Source of the DNA: Rhodospirillaceae bacterium
GTDB taxonomy: Bacteria > Pseudomonadota > Alphaproteobacteria > GCA-2731375
Length of the DNA: 36,542 nt
Reading direction: 5' to 3'
NCBI GenBank assembly: GCA_018667855.1
Contig: JABIRL010000282.1
Coordinates: 1-36,542 of the forward strand
This document shows positions 24,086 to 32,344 of this stretch, one piece after another. The notes beneath the pieces are model-generated. The model had not been told where the DNA came from and made no database searches. It worked only from the letters and a program-made list of their open reading frames with translations. The position numbers and the translations under genes are program-made. Positions within the stretch are counted from its first letter, which is position 1; each line of letters begins with the position of its first letter.

Positions 24086-24433
24086 ATGACCGTAACGATT
24101 TATCACAATCCCCGCTGCTCCAAATCCAGGGCGACCCTGCAATTGCTGCGCGACAAGGGCATCGAACCGACCATAGTTGAATATCTGCAGACCCCGCCCG
24201 ATGCCTCAACATTGAAAGAAATACTGGGCCTGCTGAACATTGGCGCTCGTCAGTTTATGCGGAGCAAGGAAGATGCCTATGCGGCGAACGGTCTGGCAGA
24301 CGATGGTTTGGACGAAAGCCAATTGATCGCTGCCATGGTGGCTGATCCCATTTTGATCGAGCGGCCGATTGTCCTGGCAAATGGCAAGGCCGCGGTGGGC
24401 CGACCGCCCGAAGACGTTTTGGAAATTCTCTGA
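24086..24433 (+). CDS. arsC: Arsenate reductase (glutaredoxin-type ArsC) family protein
   Basis: 115 residues, the usual length of the ArsC/Spx/YffB thioredoxin-fold family. The catalytic cysteine is Cys11 in YHNPRCSKSR, the ArsC active site. The three ArsC arginines appear to be present: one in the MRSKED region, and two in ERPIVLANGKAAVGRPPE. The enzyme would reduce arsenate with glutathione and glutaredoxin. No arsR, arsB or acr3 gene lies beside it, so a housekeeping thiol-oxidoreductase role is also possible. The ATG at 24086 has AAAGAGG 5 bases upstream; the longer reading from 24029 has no support. Confidence 0.9.
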   Translation: MTVTIYHNPRCSKSRATLQLLRDKGIEPTIVEYLQTPPDASTLKEILGLLNIGARQFMRSKEDAYAANGLADDGLDESQLIAAMVADPILIERPIVLANGKAAVGRPPEDVLEIL

Positions 24434-24440
24434 ATTTATC

Positions 24441-24482
24441 TTATTCGGTGAGTCTTACTCGGTGAGACTTACTCGGTGATGC
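24441..24482. repeat. 14-bp tandem repeat, three copies, over the PilZ gene stop
   Basis: TTATTCGGTGAGTC, TTACTCGGTGAGAC and TTACTCGGTGATGC follow each other at 24441, 24455 and 24469. On the minus strand each unit brings TAA or an in-frame variant after a Glu codon; the last unit supplies the actual PilZ stop (24469-24471). It looks like a slippage duplication of the gene's end. Confidence 0.8.
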
Positions 24483-24819
24483 GGCGGCCCGTGATCATAG
24501 CCTCAAGCACGTCCAGATCCTCGGCAGTCAAATCGTCGAAACGCAGGCCGGATTCTTCGGTCTCGGTGTCGATACGGACGACCGTCGCCATGACCTCGAA
24601 GCTTAGTTGACGGCCCCTGCGCTCGCCTGAAACTTTGATCATCAGACTGCTGTAAAGTCCCAGATTGGGCAGCACGCCGTCGATACGGACACCGCCCAGA
24701 CCCCAATCGAGGCTGTTGTATTCGACGCCATCCGCCTCAACCGTCAGCGTCAACAGAGACAGCCGCCGATCTTTGCGCTGATTGTCAACCATGCCAGATT
24801 TAATACTGATTTTTCGCAT
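24469..24819 (-). CDS. PilZ domain-like protein (degenerate c-di-GMP site)
   Basis: 116 residues forming one PilZ-like beta-barrel. The QRKDRRLSL segment (about residues 14-22) matches the RxxxR arm that binds c-di-GMP, and SLDWGLGGVRI (about 36-46) stands where (D/N)xSxxG is expected. The Ser of that motif is Gly here, so nucleotide binding is uncertain. The tail GLRFDDLTAEDLDVLEAMI is typical of alphaproteobacterial single-domain PilZ proteins. No signal peptide or membrane segment. Likely a stand-alone second-messenger effector; its partner is unknown. Confidence 0.8.
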   Translation of the reverse strand: MRKISIKSGMVDNQRKDRRLSLLTLTVEADGVEYNSLDWGLGGVRIDGVLPNLGLYSSLMIKVSGERRGRQLSFEVMATVVRIDTETEESGLRFDDLTAEDLDVLEAMITGRRITE

Positions 24820-24878
24820 ATCTACCTATTCCCGAGCTTCAGGATAGGCGGCGAATGTTCACGAATGGTTAATGATGA

Positions 24879-25826
24879 TCACGGATTGGAAAAAGCTGTG
24901 CGCAAGGCCGTCGCCACCTGCTCAATGGCCACTTTCCCCTGATCGACGGCGTCGGCAAATGAGAGAAATCCATGCACCATGCCCTCATAATTGCTCAGCT
25001 CCACTGTGACACCCGCGTCTTTCAGGCGTTCCCCATAGGCAAGGCCTTCATCCCGCAGGGGATCATGCCCCGCGACGATCAGCAATGTGGGGGCCAAACC
25101 CGACAGGTCCTCGGCCAGGATGGGCGAAAACCGGGGGTTAGCGACGTCTTCCGGCTGCTTCATATAGTGATCGTAAAACCATAGAATATTGCCACGGGTC
25201 AGCAACATGCCCTCGGCGAATTCATGATGGGACGATGTTTCGGGCGTCCCATCCAATACAGGATAAATCAAGACCTGTAGTAGCGGTGATCGATCGCCTT
25301 CATCCCGGATGCCGATGGCGGTGACGGCGGTGACATTGCCGCCCGCGCTATCGCCCGCGATGGCCATGCGCGTGGCGTCACCGTCCAGTTCATGGGCATG
25401 GTCGCTGACCCATTGATAAGCGTCCAGGGCGTCATCGACGGCGGCGGGAAACTTATGCTCCGGTGCCAATCTGTAATCCACCGAGACAACGATGCAGGCC
25501 GCCCGGTTGGCCAGGGCCCGGCACAGGCTGTCATAGCTGTCCAGACTGCCGATGACAAACCCACCGCCGTGATAAAACACCAGGATCGGCAGCGTCTCCC
25601 CGGCCGCGGGTTCGTAAGGCGTATAGATGCGGATGGGAATATCGCCGTCAACGCCTTCGACCCAACGGTCCTCCGAGCGGTAGACATCCTCGGGCCGGAT
25701 ATTCAAGGCCGGCGCTGTATCCTCGAAGATCTCCCGCGCTTCCTGTGGCGATAGGGTATGAAACTCCGGATAGGGCGATTTTTCGATCAGCTCCAGGATA
25801 TATTCGACTTGCGGATCCAGCGTCAT
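24879..25826 (-). CDS. Alpha/beta hydrolase, hormone-sensitive lipase (GDSAG) family esterase
   Basis: 315 residues, typical of bacterial HSL-family carboxylesterases. The oxyanion motif is YHGGGFVIGS (about residues 87-96), the nucleophile Ser is in GDSAGGN (about 159-165), the acid Asp in HDPLRDEG, and the catalytic His in VHGFLSF near the end. An N-terminal cap is present. Substrate is probably a short acyl ester. The start was set at ATG 25826, which overlaps the stop of the TPR gene upstream by 4 bases; the 34 extra residues in the open frame lie inside the TPR gene. Confidence 0.92.
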   Translation of the reverse strand: MTLDPQVEYILELIEKSPYPEFHTLSPQEAREIFEDTAPALNIRPEDVYRSEDRWVEGVDGDIPIRIYTPYEPAAGETLPILVFYHGGGFVIGSLDSYDSLCRALANRAACIVVSVDYRLAPEHKFPAAVDDALDAYQWVSDHAHELDGDATRMAIAGDSAGGNVTAVTAIGIRDEGDRSPLLQVLIYPVLDGTPETSSHHEFAEGMLLTRGNILWFYDHYMKQPEDVANPRFSPILAEDLSGLAPTLLIVAGHDPLRDEGLAYGERLKDAGVTVELSNYEGMVHGFLSFADAVDQGKVAIEQVATALRTAFSNP

Positions 25827-26317
25827 TGTACGGTCTTTCCCTGATTGTGGTCTTGAATTCGTCCAGTTCGTCGATAGCCGGCGATCGCGGCGGCCAGATC
25901 GCCGTGTTCCCGGCAACCGGTGCCGCATATATTCTTCAGTGCGCCCAACTGCGCGGTCGCAGCAGCCAGATCATCCAGGCGCAAATAGAGCTCCCCCAGA
26001 TACTCGTTAGTGCCCAGATGGCCCGGCTCCAGCGCCAGCGCGCGGGCATAACGGCGCCTGGCCTGATCGTAGCGTCCCAACCGGGCATTGGCATAGCCCA
26101 GATTGCTCAGGGCATCGATATTGTCCGGATTGCGGTCCACCACATCACGCAGCAGTTCGACCGCGCGCTTGAAATTCCCGGCTTTGATTGCATCGATGGC
26201 TTCACCGTGAGCGGGATCGTCGGCGGCGAATTGGGCACCTTCCTCTCCGGATGTACCCGCCGCCCTGACCGGTCCCATGAGCAATACAAGAACACAGACA
26301 AGAGTAACCCTGATCAT
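25823..26317 (-). CDS. Secreted tetratricopeptide-repeat protein
   Basis: 164 residues. A signal peptide is clear (MIRVTLVCVLVLLMGPVRAAG), so the protein is periplasmic. Two to three TPR units follow: AIKAGNFKRAVELLRDVVDR, DALSNLGYANARLGRYDQAR and a third with YLGELYLRLDDL. The last segment contains two cysteines in NICGTGCREHGDL, possibly a disulfide. A strong ribosome binding site AAGGAGG lies 7 bases before the ATG, which rules out the longer frame from 26449. It is cotranscribed with the esterase and diverges from the sugar-acid operon. Its partner is unknown. Confidence 0.88.
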   Translation of the reverse strand: MIRVTLVCVLVLLMGPVRAAGTSGEEGAQFAADDPAHGEAIDAIKAGNFKRAVELLRDVVDRNPDNIDALSNLGYANARLGRYDQARRRYARALALEPGHLGTNEYLGELYLRLDDLAAATAQLGALKNICGTGCREHGDLAAAIAGYRRTGRIQDHNQGKTVQ

Positions 26318-26441
26318 TTTCGGCCTCCTTGTCCGAATTCCCTGTCCGGTTTCCTTGACGGTGTCGCAAAATCCGCGATGACGGGGTTTGCGGATTGCGT
26401 TAAGTTGCCGCCCGTAAGATGTCAACCTGGGGAGATTATAG

Positions 26442-27968
26442 ATGACCAATCAACAGCCAACCACGATCCGTCTGCATCCCAATGACAACGTGATCGTGGC
26501 CCGGGACGATGTCGCCCAGGGCGCCCAGGTCGCGGGTGAAGCGGTCTCGGCCAATGGCGACGTGCCGGCCGGGCACAAGATCGCCACCCAGGCAATCGCC
26601 AAGGATGAACCGGTCCGCAAGTATGATCAGATCATCGGCTTTGCCAGCGCCGAGATAACGCCCGGCGATCATGTTCATACCCACAATGTGTTGGTCAAGG
26701 ATTTCGAGCGGGATTACATGTACGGCGCGGACGTAAAGCCCGTGGACTATGTCCCCGAACATCAACGCGCCACGTTTCAGGGTATCCGCCGCGCCGATGG
26801 CCGCGTTGCCACACGGAATTACATCGGTGTTTTAACATCGGTGAACTGTTCCGCGACGGCGGCCCGCATGATCGCCGATCATTTTCGTGGTGATGCGTTG
26901 GCCGACTATCCCAATGTTGATGGCGTGGTGGCCTTGACACACGACTACGGCTGCGGCGGCTGTACGGGCATCGGTCTGAACTACATTCAGCGGACCATAT
27001 CGGGCTATGCCAAGCATCCGAACTTTTCGGCCAATCTGCTTCTGGGGCTGGGCTGCGAGGCGAACCAGATCGGCGCCATGATGGAGGCGGAAAAGCTGAA
27101 CGCGTCCGATAAACTCCACGCCTTCACCATTCAGGACACCGGCGGTACCGAAAAGACGGTAGCGCACGGCATTGGCCTGATCGAGGATATGCTGGCCGAT
27201 GCCAACAAAGTGGAGCGGGAAACGATTCCCGCCGGCGAATTGATTTTGGGCATGGAATGCGGCGGCTCGGATGCCTATTCCGGCATCTCGGCCAATCCGG
27301 GGCTGGGCGCGGCGGCAGATCTTTTGGTCCGCCACGGCGGTACTGCCTGTCTGGCGGAGACACCTGAAATTTTCGGTGCCGAACATCTTTTGACCCGCCG
27401 TGCCGTTAGCAAGGAAGTGGGCGAAAAGCTGGTCGCCCATATCCACTGGTGGGAAAACTACACCGCCGCCATGGGCGCCGAGATGAACAACAATCCATCG
27501 CCCGGCAACAAGGCCGGCGGCCTGACCACCATCCTGGAGAAATCCCTGGGCGCGGCGGCCAAGGGGGGCACCACCAATTTAGTCGACGTCTATGCCTATG
27601 CAGAAAAAATCGTCGAAAAGGGTTTCGTCTTCATGGACACGCCTGGCTACGATCCTGCCTCCATCACCGGCATGGTGGCCGGCGGCGCCAATGTTACGTG
27701 CTTCACCACGGGCCGAGGCTCTGTCTTCGGCTGCAAGCCGGTACCCTGTCTGAAACTGGCCACCAACACGACCATGTTTGACCGCATGGAAGGGGACATG
27801 GATATCAACTGTGGCCGTATCGTGGATGGCGCGGCAACGATCCAGGAAATGGGCCAGGATATCTTTGATCTGATCCTGGCGACCGCGTCGGGCGATCTTT
27901 CAAAATCGGAGCAGCTTGGCATTGGCGCCGATGAATTCGTGCCCTGGACCGTCGGTGCGATCCTGTAA
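26442..27968 (+). CDS. uxaA: Altronate/galactarate dehydratase family protein (UxaA/GarD)
   Basis: 508 residues, full length for the UxaA/GarD family of metal-dependent sugar-acid dehydratases. The N-terminal SAF domain (about 1-85) precedes the catalytic part with TRNYIGVLTSVNCSATA, VALTHDYGCGG, LGLGCEANQ, MECGGSDAYSGISANPGLG and a C-terminal GRGSVFGCKPVPCLKLATN block. Conserved cysteines that bind iron are present. These proteins act on D-altronate or D-galactarate; the sequence does not settle which. GGAG lies 7 bases before the ATG. It leads an operon with an SDR and a HAD phosphatase. It diverges from the TPR gene across 124 bases, which should hold the promoter. Confidence 0.9.
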   Translation: MTNQQPTTIRLHPNDNVIVARDDVAQGAQVAGEAVSANGDVPAGHKIATQAIAKDEPVRKYDQIIGFASAEITPGDHVHTHNVLVKDFERDYMYGADVKPVDYVPEHQRATFQGIRRADGRVATRNYIGVLTSVNCSATAARMIADHFRGDALADYPNVDGVVALTHDYGCGGCTGIGLNYIQRTISGYAKHPNFSANLLLGLGCEANQIGAMMEAEKLNASDKLHAFTIQDTGGTEKTVAHGIGLIEDMLADANKVERETIPAGELILGMECGGSDAYSGISANPGLGAAADLLVRHGGTACLAETPEIFGAEHLLTRRAVSKEVGEKLVAHIHWWENYTAAMGAEMNNNPSPGNKAGGLTTILEKSLGAAAKGGTTNLVDVYAYAEKIVEKGFVFMDTPGYDPASITGMVAGGANVTCFTTGRGSVFGCKPVPCLKLATNTTMFDRMEGDMDINCGRIVDGAATIQEMGQDIFDLILATASGDLSKSEQLGIGADEFVPWTVGAIL

Positions 27969-27992
27969 GGCCGGACCAACAAAGGCAGAATC

Positions 27993-28739
27993 ATGGATTT
28001 TCGATTGGATGGCCGGCGGGCCTTGATCACCGGCTCCACCCGGGGCCTTGGCCTGGCTATTGCCAGGGCCATGGCGGAACAAGGCGCGGCGGTGATCATC
28101 AATTCCCGTACCGTGGATGAATGCGTCGCGACCGCCGAAACTCTGGCGGCCGCCGGTCACGATGCCCTCGCGTTGCCCTTTGATGCCGGCGATGGATCAT
28201 CGCGGGAAGACGCGCTCGCCGAAGCCGGTACGATTGATATCCTGGTAAACAACGCGGGCATCATCCACCGGGCGCCATTGCCTGAATTTTCGGAGGAAAA
28301 ATGGCGCGATGTGTTGAACGTCAATCTCACCGCGCCCTTTCTGTTGGCGAAGCAGCTTTCCGAAGCCATGGTCGCGCGGGGCTGGGGCCGAATTATCAAT
28401 ATATCCTCGATCATGGGGCAGATCGGCCGGGCCACCATACCGGCCTATGTCTCGTCCAAGCATGGCCTGATCGGCCTGACCAGAACCCTGGCCGTCGAAC
28501 TGGGCCCCCATGGGGTTACGGTGAATGCCATCAATCCAGGTTATTTCGCGACAGAGTTCAACGCGCCACTGATTGCCGACAAGGATTTTGACGCCATGGT
28601 CAAGGGGCGGACGCCCCTGGGCCGTTGGGGCGACCCGGCGGAATTGGCGGGCGCGGCTGTATTTCTGGCCTCCGACGCGGGCGGCTATGTCAACGGCGCC
28701 AGTCTCACCGTCGATGGCGGCATGACGGCCGCCCTGTAA
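27993..28739 (+). CDS. Short-chain dehydrogenase/reductase, gluconate 5-dehydrogenase-like
   Basis: 248 residues, a classical SDR. The cofactor motif is TGSTRGLGLAIA (about 12-23), NNAG is at about 84-87, the catalytic Ser is in NISSIMG, and the YxxxK pair in AYVSSKHG; the NPGYFATEFN and C-terminal NGASLTVDGGMTAAL segments are standard. The set resembles gluconate 5-dehydrogenase and 2-deoxy-gluconate dehydrogenase enzymes, which suits the dehydratase 24 bases upstream: an oxidised or keto sugar acid would be exchanged between them. The exact substrate is not readable. Confidence 0.9.
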   Translation: MDFRLDGRRALITGSTRGLGLAIARAMAEQGAAVIINSRTVDECVATAETLAAAGHDALALPFDAGDGSSREDALAEAGTIDILVNNAGIIHRAPLPEFSEEKWRDVLNVNLTAPFLLAKQLSEAMVARGWGRIINISSIMGQIGRATIPAYVSSKHGLIGLTRTLAVELGPHGVTVNAINPGYFATEFNAPLIADKDFDAMVKGRTPLGRWGDPAELAGAAVFLASDAGGYVNGASLTVDGGMTAAL

Positions 28740-28743
28740 ATCC

Positions 28744-29361
28744 TTGCCCGTTATCGATCAAATCATCTTTGATATGGACGGTGTTTTGTGCCGCACTGAT
28801 TTCGCCCGCCGTTTGACCGTTCTTGGCGATATTACCGGCCTGGAGCCCAGGGCCGTCGATGCGGCGATATTTCAATCCGGTTTCGACGATTTAGCGGATC
28901 GCGGTCACTATTCGGCGGCCGAATATCTCGAACTATTCGCCGCGCATTTGGGAGTGCCGGTGTCGCGGGAAGAATGGCTGGCGGCGCGGCGGGCGGCCAT
29001 GACGCCGGACCACGACATGTTGGCCTTGGCGAAGCGGTTGCAACGGCGTGTCCCTGTCGCAATGTTGACCAACAACGGCCCCCTGTTACAGGAGGGTTTG
29101 GCGGAAGTCTTCCCCCAGGCCGTGGCACTATTCGGGGACCATGCCTATTTCTCCTGCCAGTTCCGATCCACCAAGGAAGAGCCCGCGATCTTCCATGCTA
29201 TTTCGCAAACCTTGGGCGCCCGGGTTGAAAACACCCTTTTCATCGACGATTCCGAAGTCTACATCGCCTCGGCCCAATCAGCAGGATTGGCGACCCACCA
29301 ATACATGGGCATTGATGGCTTGATGAGTTTCATGCGCCAAATCGGCCTATCGCCGGATTGA
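28744..29361 (+). CDS. HAD-like hydrolase (sugar phosphatase type)
   Basis: 205 residues starting with TTG at 28744, only 4 bases after the SDR stop, so probably translated by coupling. All four HAD motifs are present: DMDGVL (motif I, with both Asp), TNN (motif II), a Lys in STKEEPAIF (motif III), and IDDSE (motif IV). The cap sits between motifs I and II, as in subclass IA (beta-phosphoglucomutase or sugar phosphatase). Role in the operon is probably removal of a phosphate from a sugar intermediate, inferred from position only. The stop is 8 bases from the convergent gene. Confidence 0.85.
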   Translation: MPVIDQIIFDMDGVLCRTDFARRLTVLGDITGLEPRAVDAAIFQSGFDDLADRGHYSAAEYLELFAAHLGVPVSREEWLAARRAAMTPDHDMLALAKRLQRRVPVAMLTNNGPLLQEGLAEVFPQAVALFGDHAYFSCQFRSTKEEPAIFHAISQTLGARVENTLFIDDSEVYIASAQSAGLATHQYMGIDGLMSFMRQIGLSPD

Positions 29362-29369
29362 CTGATAAA

Positions 29370-30206
29370 TCAGCTGCCGGTTGCCAGAGCATTGACGTAG
29401 CCATGATGCACATCTTCCAGTGCCCTGTCCTGGCGTCCTTGCAAGCAGCTGTGCAGACTGCCCGCCAGGCCGTTGTTGGCGCTATATTGGCAGTAGTCGA
29501 CAATGAAACGTGCCGTGGATAAATCATTATCGGAGCCGCCGGCTATTTCGGACACAGCCTTTTTCCAGGCCGTCGCCAGAACTTTGTTGCTGGCTTTGTC
29601 GCCAGCGGGCAGGGCATTGATGATGTAATTGCTGATCCGCGCTGTCAGAACCGCCTTGGGTTCCGCGGCGAAGGCGTCCTGGGCAACGGTCTTGGCATGG
29701 GCTTTCACTTGCCGGATTTCCCCTTGCGCCAGCGGTTCCGCATCACTGGCCAGAGCCAGGGGCCGCAAAACGGCGCCGGCCGCGACAATAACATCGGGAC
29801 GGGCGGCAAAGGTCTGCTCTAGCCAGGTTCGGGCAATCTCCAGACGCACGGACAGATGGCTGCGCAAGGCTCTGATCCGGGCTGTTTTCGGGATTGGCCG
29901 GTGCACGGCCTGGCCTGCCGTGTTCCGACCGCTTAGGATCAGCGCCCCTAAATCCAGCGGGCGATAGCTTCTTCCAGCCTCGGGCATCCGGCGTTCCGGC
30001 TGCAGGCACATGGTCGCCAGTTCGACGGCACATCGTCCCTCGGCGCACTGCAAGGGCAGACGGCCGCCGCCATCCAACAGCACCAGTAGCTGTGGCGCGG
30101 CGCTGGCCGATCCCGCGTGGCTGCAAGCCAACAGCATTCCGCCCACAAGTCCGGTCAGCAGCTTGCGAACAAATGACGGATGTCTTCGGTATTGTTTCGT
30201 GTGCAT
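29370..30206 (-). CDS. Unknown exported protein with lipobox-like signal
   Basis: 278 residues, family not recognised. The N-terminus has a basic start, a hydrophobic core and LLACSHAGSASAA, which can be read as a lipobox (LLAC, Cys28) or an ordinary cleavage site after ASA. The mature part contains five cysteines: two close together in QCAEGRCAVE, one in ATMCLQPER, and two near the C-terminus (DYCQYS, HSCLQGRQD). No membrane segments or known motifs. It diverges from the histone deacetylase-like gene and converges on the HAD gene. Two functions cannot be guessed from position. Confidence 0.75.
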   Translation of the reverse strand: MHTKQYRRHPSFVRKLLTGLVGGMLLACSHAGSASAAPQLLVLLDGGGRLPLQCAEGRCAVELATMCLQPERRMPEAGRSYRPLDLGALILSGRNTAGQAVHRPIPKTARIRALRSHLSVRLEIARTWLEQTFAARPDVIVAAGAVLRPLALASDAEPLAQGEIRQVKAHAKTVAQDAFAAEPKAVLTARISNYIINALPAGDKASNKVLATAWKKAVSEIAGGSDNDLSTARFIVDYCQYSANNGLAGSLHSCLQGRQDRALEDVHHGYVNALATGS

Positions 30207-30317
30207 GAGGTGTCCTCCAAAGGCAGCGAGGCGATGTAATTATGGCAATTATTTGTGTTAAATGCACGATGCCGATTGGATATCATGATCGTGCCCGCGA
30301 AATTGAAAGACGCCGTC

Positions 30318-31265
30318 ATGGCCGTGCCCATTGTCCATCACCCCAGCTACACAGTGCCATTGCCCCACCGGCGCGGCTTTCCCATGGGCAAGTATGGACG
30401 GCTGATCCAGCTTTTGCGTGACCAGGGGCTGGCCACGGCGCAGACCCTTCACGAACCGGATTTGGCGCCGCGCTGGTGGCTGGAACTGGCCCATGATTCC
30501 GACTATGTGGACGCGATACTCTCGCAAACGGCGGATGAAGCGCTCATGCGCCGCATTGGCCTGCCGATATCCAGCCAGTTGGCGGATCGTGCCCAGACTT
30601 CTGTCGGCGGCACCGTCCTGGCGGCGCGCCTTGCCTTGCAGCGGGGGATCGCCGCCAACAGCGCCGGCGGCAGCCATCATGCGGGCATCGGTCATGGGGC
30701 GGGCTATTGCGTCTTCAACGATGTCGCGGTGGCGGCCCGGGTCCTGCAGGCCATGGGGCTGGCCATGAACATGCTGGTCGTGGATCTGGATGTGCATCAG
30801 GGGGACGGCACGGCGGAGATATTCCGTGGCGACGGCGCGGTTTTTACGTTTTCCATGCATTGTCAGGATAATTTTCCTGCTCGCAAGCAGCCTGGCGACC
30901 GCGATATCGGCCTGCCCGTGGATCTGGGCGATGATGCTTATCTGGAAATCTTGGCGGAACAATTGACGGATCTGCTGCCGCGCTTGAAACCGGATCTGGT
31001 GTTCTACAACGCCGGTGTAGATCCCCATGTGGACGACCGCCTGGGCAAACTGTCCCTAAGCGATCAGGGCCTGGCCCGTCGGGATGCGCTGGTCATCGGC
31101 GCCTGCGCCGAAAAAAGTATACCTATCGCCTGCGTGCTGGGCGGCGGCTATGACAATGACGCAATGCGACTAGCCGGGCGCCATGCCTTGTTATACGGTG
31201 CCGCTGATCATTGTTATCGTGGCTTAAAGGGATTTGGTGGTGAGATTTCTCATTCTGCTGGTTAG
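30318..31265 (+). CDS. Histone deacetylase-like family hydrolase
   Basis: 315 residues. The class II-type deacetylase core is clear: GGSHHAGIGHGAGYCVFND (paired His and the zinc loop region), DLDVHQGDGTAEIF with zinc Asp and His, NAGVDPHVDD with the third zinc ligand, and LGGGYD with the active Tyr. Bacterial members act on acetylpolyamines or acetoin-type substrates; the substrate is not clear. Starts MAVPIVHHPSY at 30318 align with the family; an ATG at 30285 and a TTG at 30255 are longer options. The 3' end overlaps the PCu(A)C gene by 26 bases. Confidence 0.93.
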   Translation: MAVPIVHHPSYTVPLPHRRGFPMGKYGRLIQLLRDQGLATAQTLHEPDLAPRWWLELAHDSDYVDAILSQTADEALMRRIGLPISSQLADRAQTSVGGTVLAARLALQRGIAANSAGGSHHAGIGHGAGYCVFNDVAVAARVLQAMGLAMNMLVVDLDVHQGDGTAEIFRGDGAVFTFSMHCQDNFPARKQPGDRDIGLPVDLGDDAYLEILAEQLTDLLPRLKPDLVFYNAGVDPHVDDRLGKLSLSDQGLARRDALVIGACAEKSIPIACVLGGGYDNDAMRLAGRHALLYGAADHCYRGLKGFGGEISHSAG

Positions 31266-31710
31266 TATTCTAATGGCAATGCCGGCATATTCGGCCCTGG
31301 CCGCCGATGACTTGATGGTAGAAGGGTGGGCTCGCGCGACGGCGTCCAAGGCGCGCAATGGCGCAGCCTATCTGATGATCAGGAATAATTCGGGAACAGC
31401 GGACAAATTAATTTCAAGTCGGTCCGATGCCGCCAAGCGCGCCTCGCTGCATAACCACTTGATGGATGGCGGCGTCATGAAAATGCGCCCCGTCGATGCA
31501 GCGGATGTCCCGGCTAACGGTATGGTGATGATGAAGCCGGGCGGGTTGCACATCATGTTGATGGGTCTCAAGGCGCCCCTGAAAAAAGGTGAAACGCTGC
31601 CCCTGACCGTTACCTTTGAAAAGGCAGGGGTAAAGGCCATTCAAGTCAAGATTTTGAGCATGGGCGCCAAAGGCATGGACGGTAAACACAAGATGCACGG
31701 CAAGAAATAA
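31240..31710 (+). CDS. PCu(A)C family periplasmic copper chaperone
   Basis: 156 residues starting with GTG at 31240, which has AAGGGA 7 bases upstream. A signal peptide (VRFLILLVSILMAMPAYSALA) precedes a cupredoxin-like domain. The copper site is H-x-M type: SLHNHLMDGGVMKM and KPGGLHIMLMGL, plus a methionine-rich C-terminal tail. PCu(A)C proteins deliver Cu(I) to cytochrome c oxidase assembly. The placement after a deacetylase-like gene is unusual; no cytochrome oxidase genes are near. The cytochrome c maturation operon elsewhere in the window belongs to the same respiratory theme but is 23 kb away. Confidence 0.92.
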   Translation: MRFLILLVSILMAMPAYSALAADDLMVEGWARATASKARNGAAYLMIRNNSGTADKLISSRSDAAKRASLHNHLMDGGVMKMRPVDAADVPANGMVMMKPGGLHIMLMGLKAPLKKGETLPLTVTFEKAGVKAIQVKILSMGAKGMDGKHKMHGKK

Positions 31711-31739
31711 CATAACGCACAAGATTGGATGGAAAACCG

Positions 31740-32336
31740 ATGAGCAAGACTGTCGATTACTATGTCTCCCTGGCCTCACCCTACACTTACATGGGCGGGC
31801 GCCGCCTGCCGGAGATCATCAAGGATACGGGCGCCGAATTTCATATCAAACCCGTCATGGGCGGCCAGCTTATGGCGACGACGGGCGGTTTGCCCGTGGC
31901 GAAGCGCCATCCCGCCCGTCTGGCCTACCGTCTGGTGGAGTTGGCGCGGTGGAAGCGTCATTGGACGATCCCAATGAACCTACAGCCAAAATTCTTCCCA
32001 GTGGACGACAGTCAGGCGGCCCAAATGGTGATCGAGGCACAGCAGTCGGGGCAGGACGCCATCGCATTGTCCAATGTCTTTCTGGCCTGTGTCTGGGAGA
32101 AGGAGCAGGATATCTCGGATAAGGCTGTTCTGGTCGCGGCGGCAAATCAGGCAGGCTTCGACGGCGATGCCCTTGCCGCGCGCATCGGTGCCGAAGATGT
32201 GGCCGCCACGCATCAGACGAACACCGATGAAGCCATCGAACAACAGGTCTTCGGGATGCCTTGGTTTGTCCATGACGGCGTGCCGTATTGGGGTCAGGAC
32301 CGCATCCGTTTCCTCGCCCGCGCCTTGAAAGATTAA
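31740..32336 (+). CDS. 2-hydroxychromene-2-carboxylate isomerase-like (DsbA superfamily)
   Basis: 198 residues, a thioredoxin-fold protein of the kappa-class glutathione transferase / HCCA isomerase group. SLASPYTYMGGRRL (about 10-23) is the region bearing the active-site serine, MNLQPKFFPVDDSQ and VFGMPWFVHDGVPYWGQDR follow the family pattern. The enzyme isomerises 2-hydroxychromene-2-carboxylate in naphthalene degradation, but most genomic copies have no proven substrate and no ring-cleavage genes are present here. The ATG at 31740 has GGATGGA just upstream. It lies 8 bases before the lipid kinase gene. Confidence 0.88.
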   Translation: MSKTVDYYVSLASPYTYMGGRRLPEIIKDTGAEFHIKPVMGGQLMATTGGLPVAKRHPARLAYRLVELARWKRHWTIPMNLQPKFFPVDDSQAAQMVIEAQQSGQDAIALSNVFLACVWEKEQDISDKAVLVAAANQAGFDGDALAARIGAEDVAATHQTNTDEAIEQQVFGMPWFVHDGVPYWGQDRIRFLARALKD

Positions 32337-32344
32337 GCTGGGGC

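Noticed and set aside
24441-24482. CRISPR-like short repeats
   Set aside because: Three adjacent 14-bp units without spacers; a slippage duplication, not an array.
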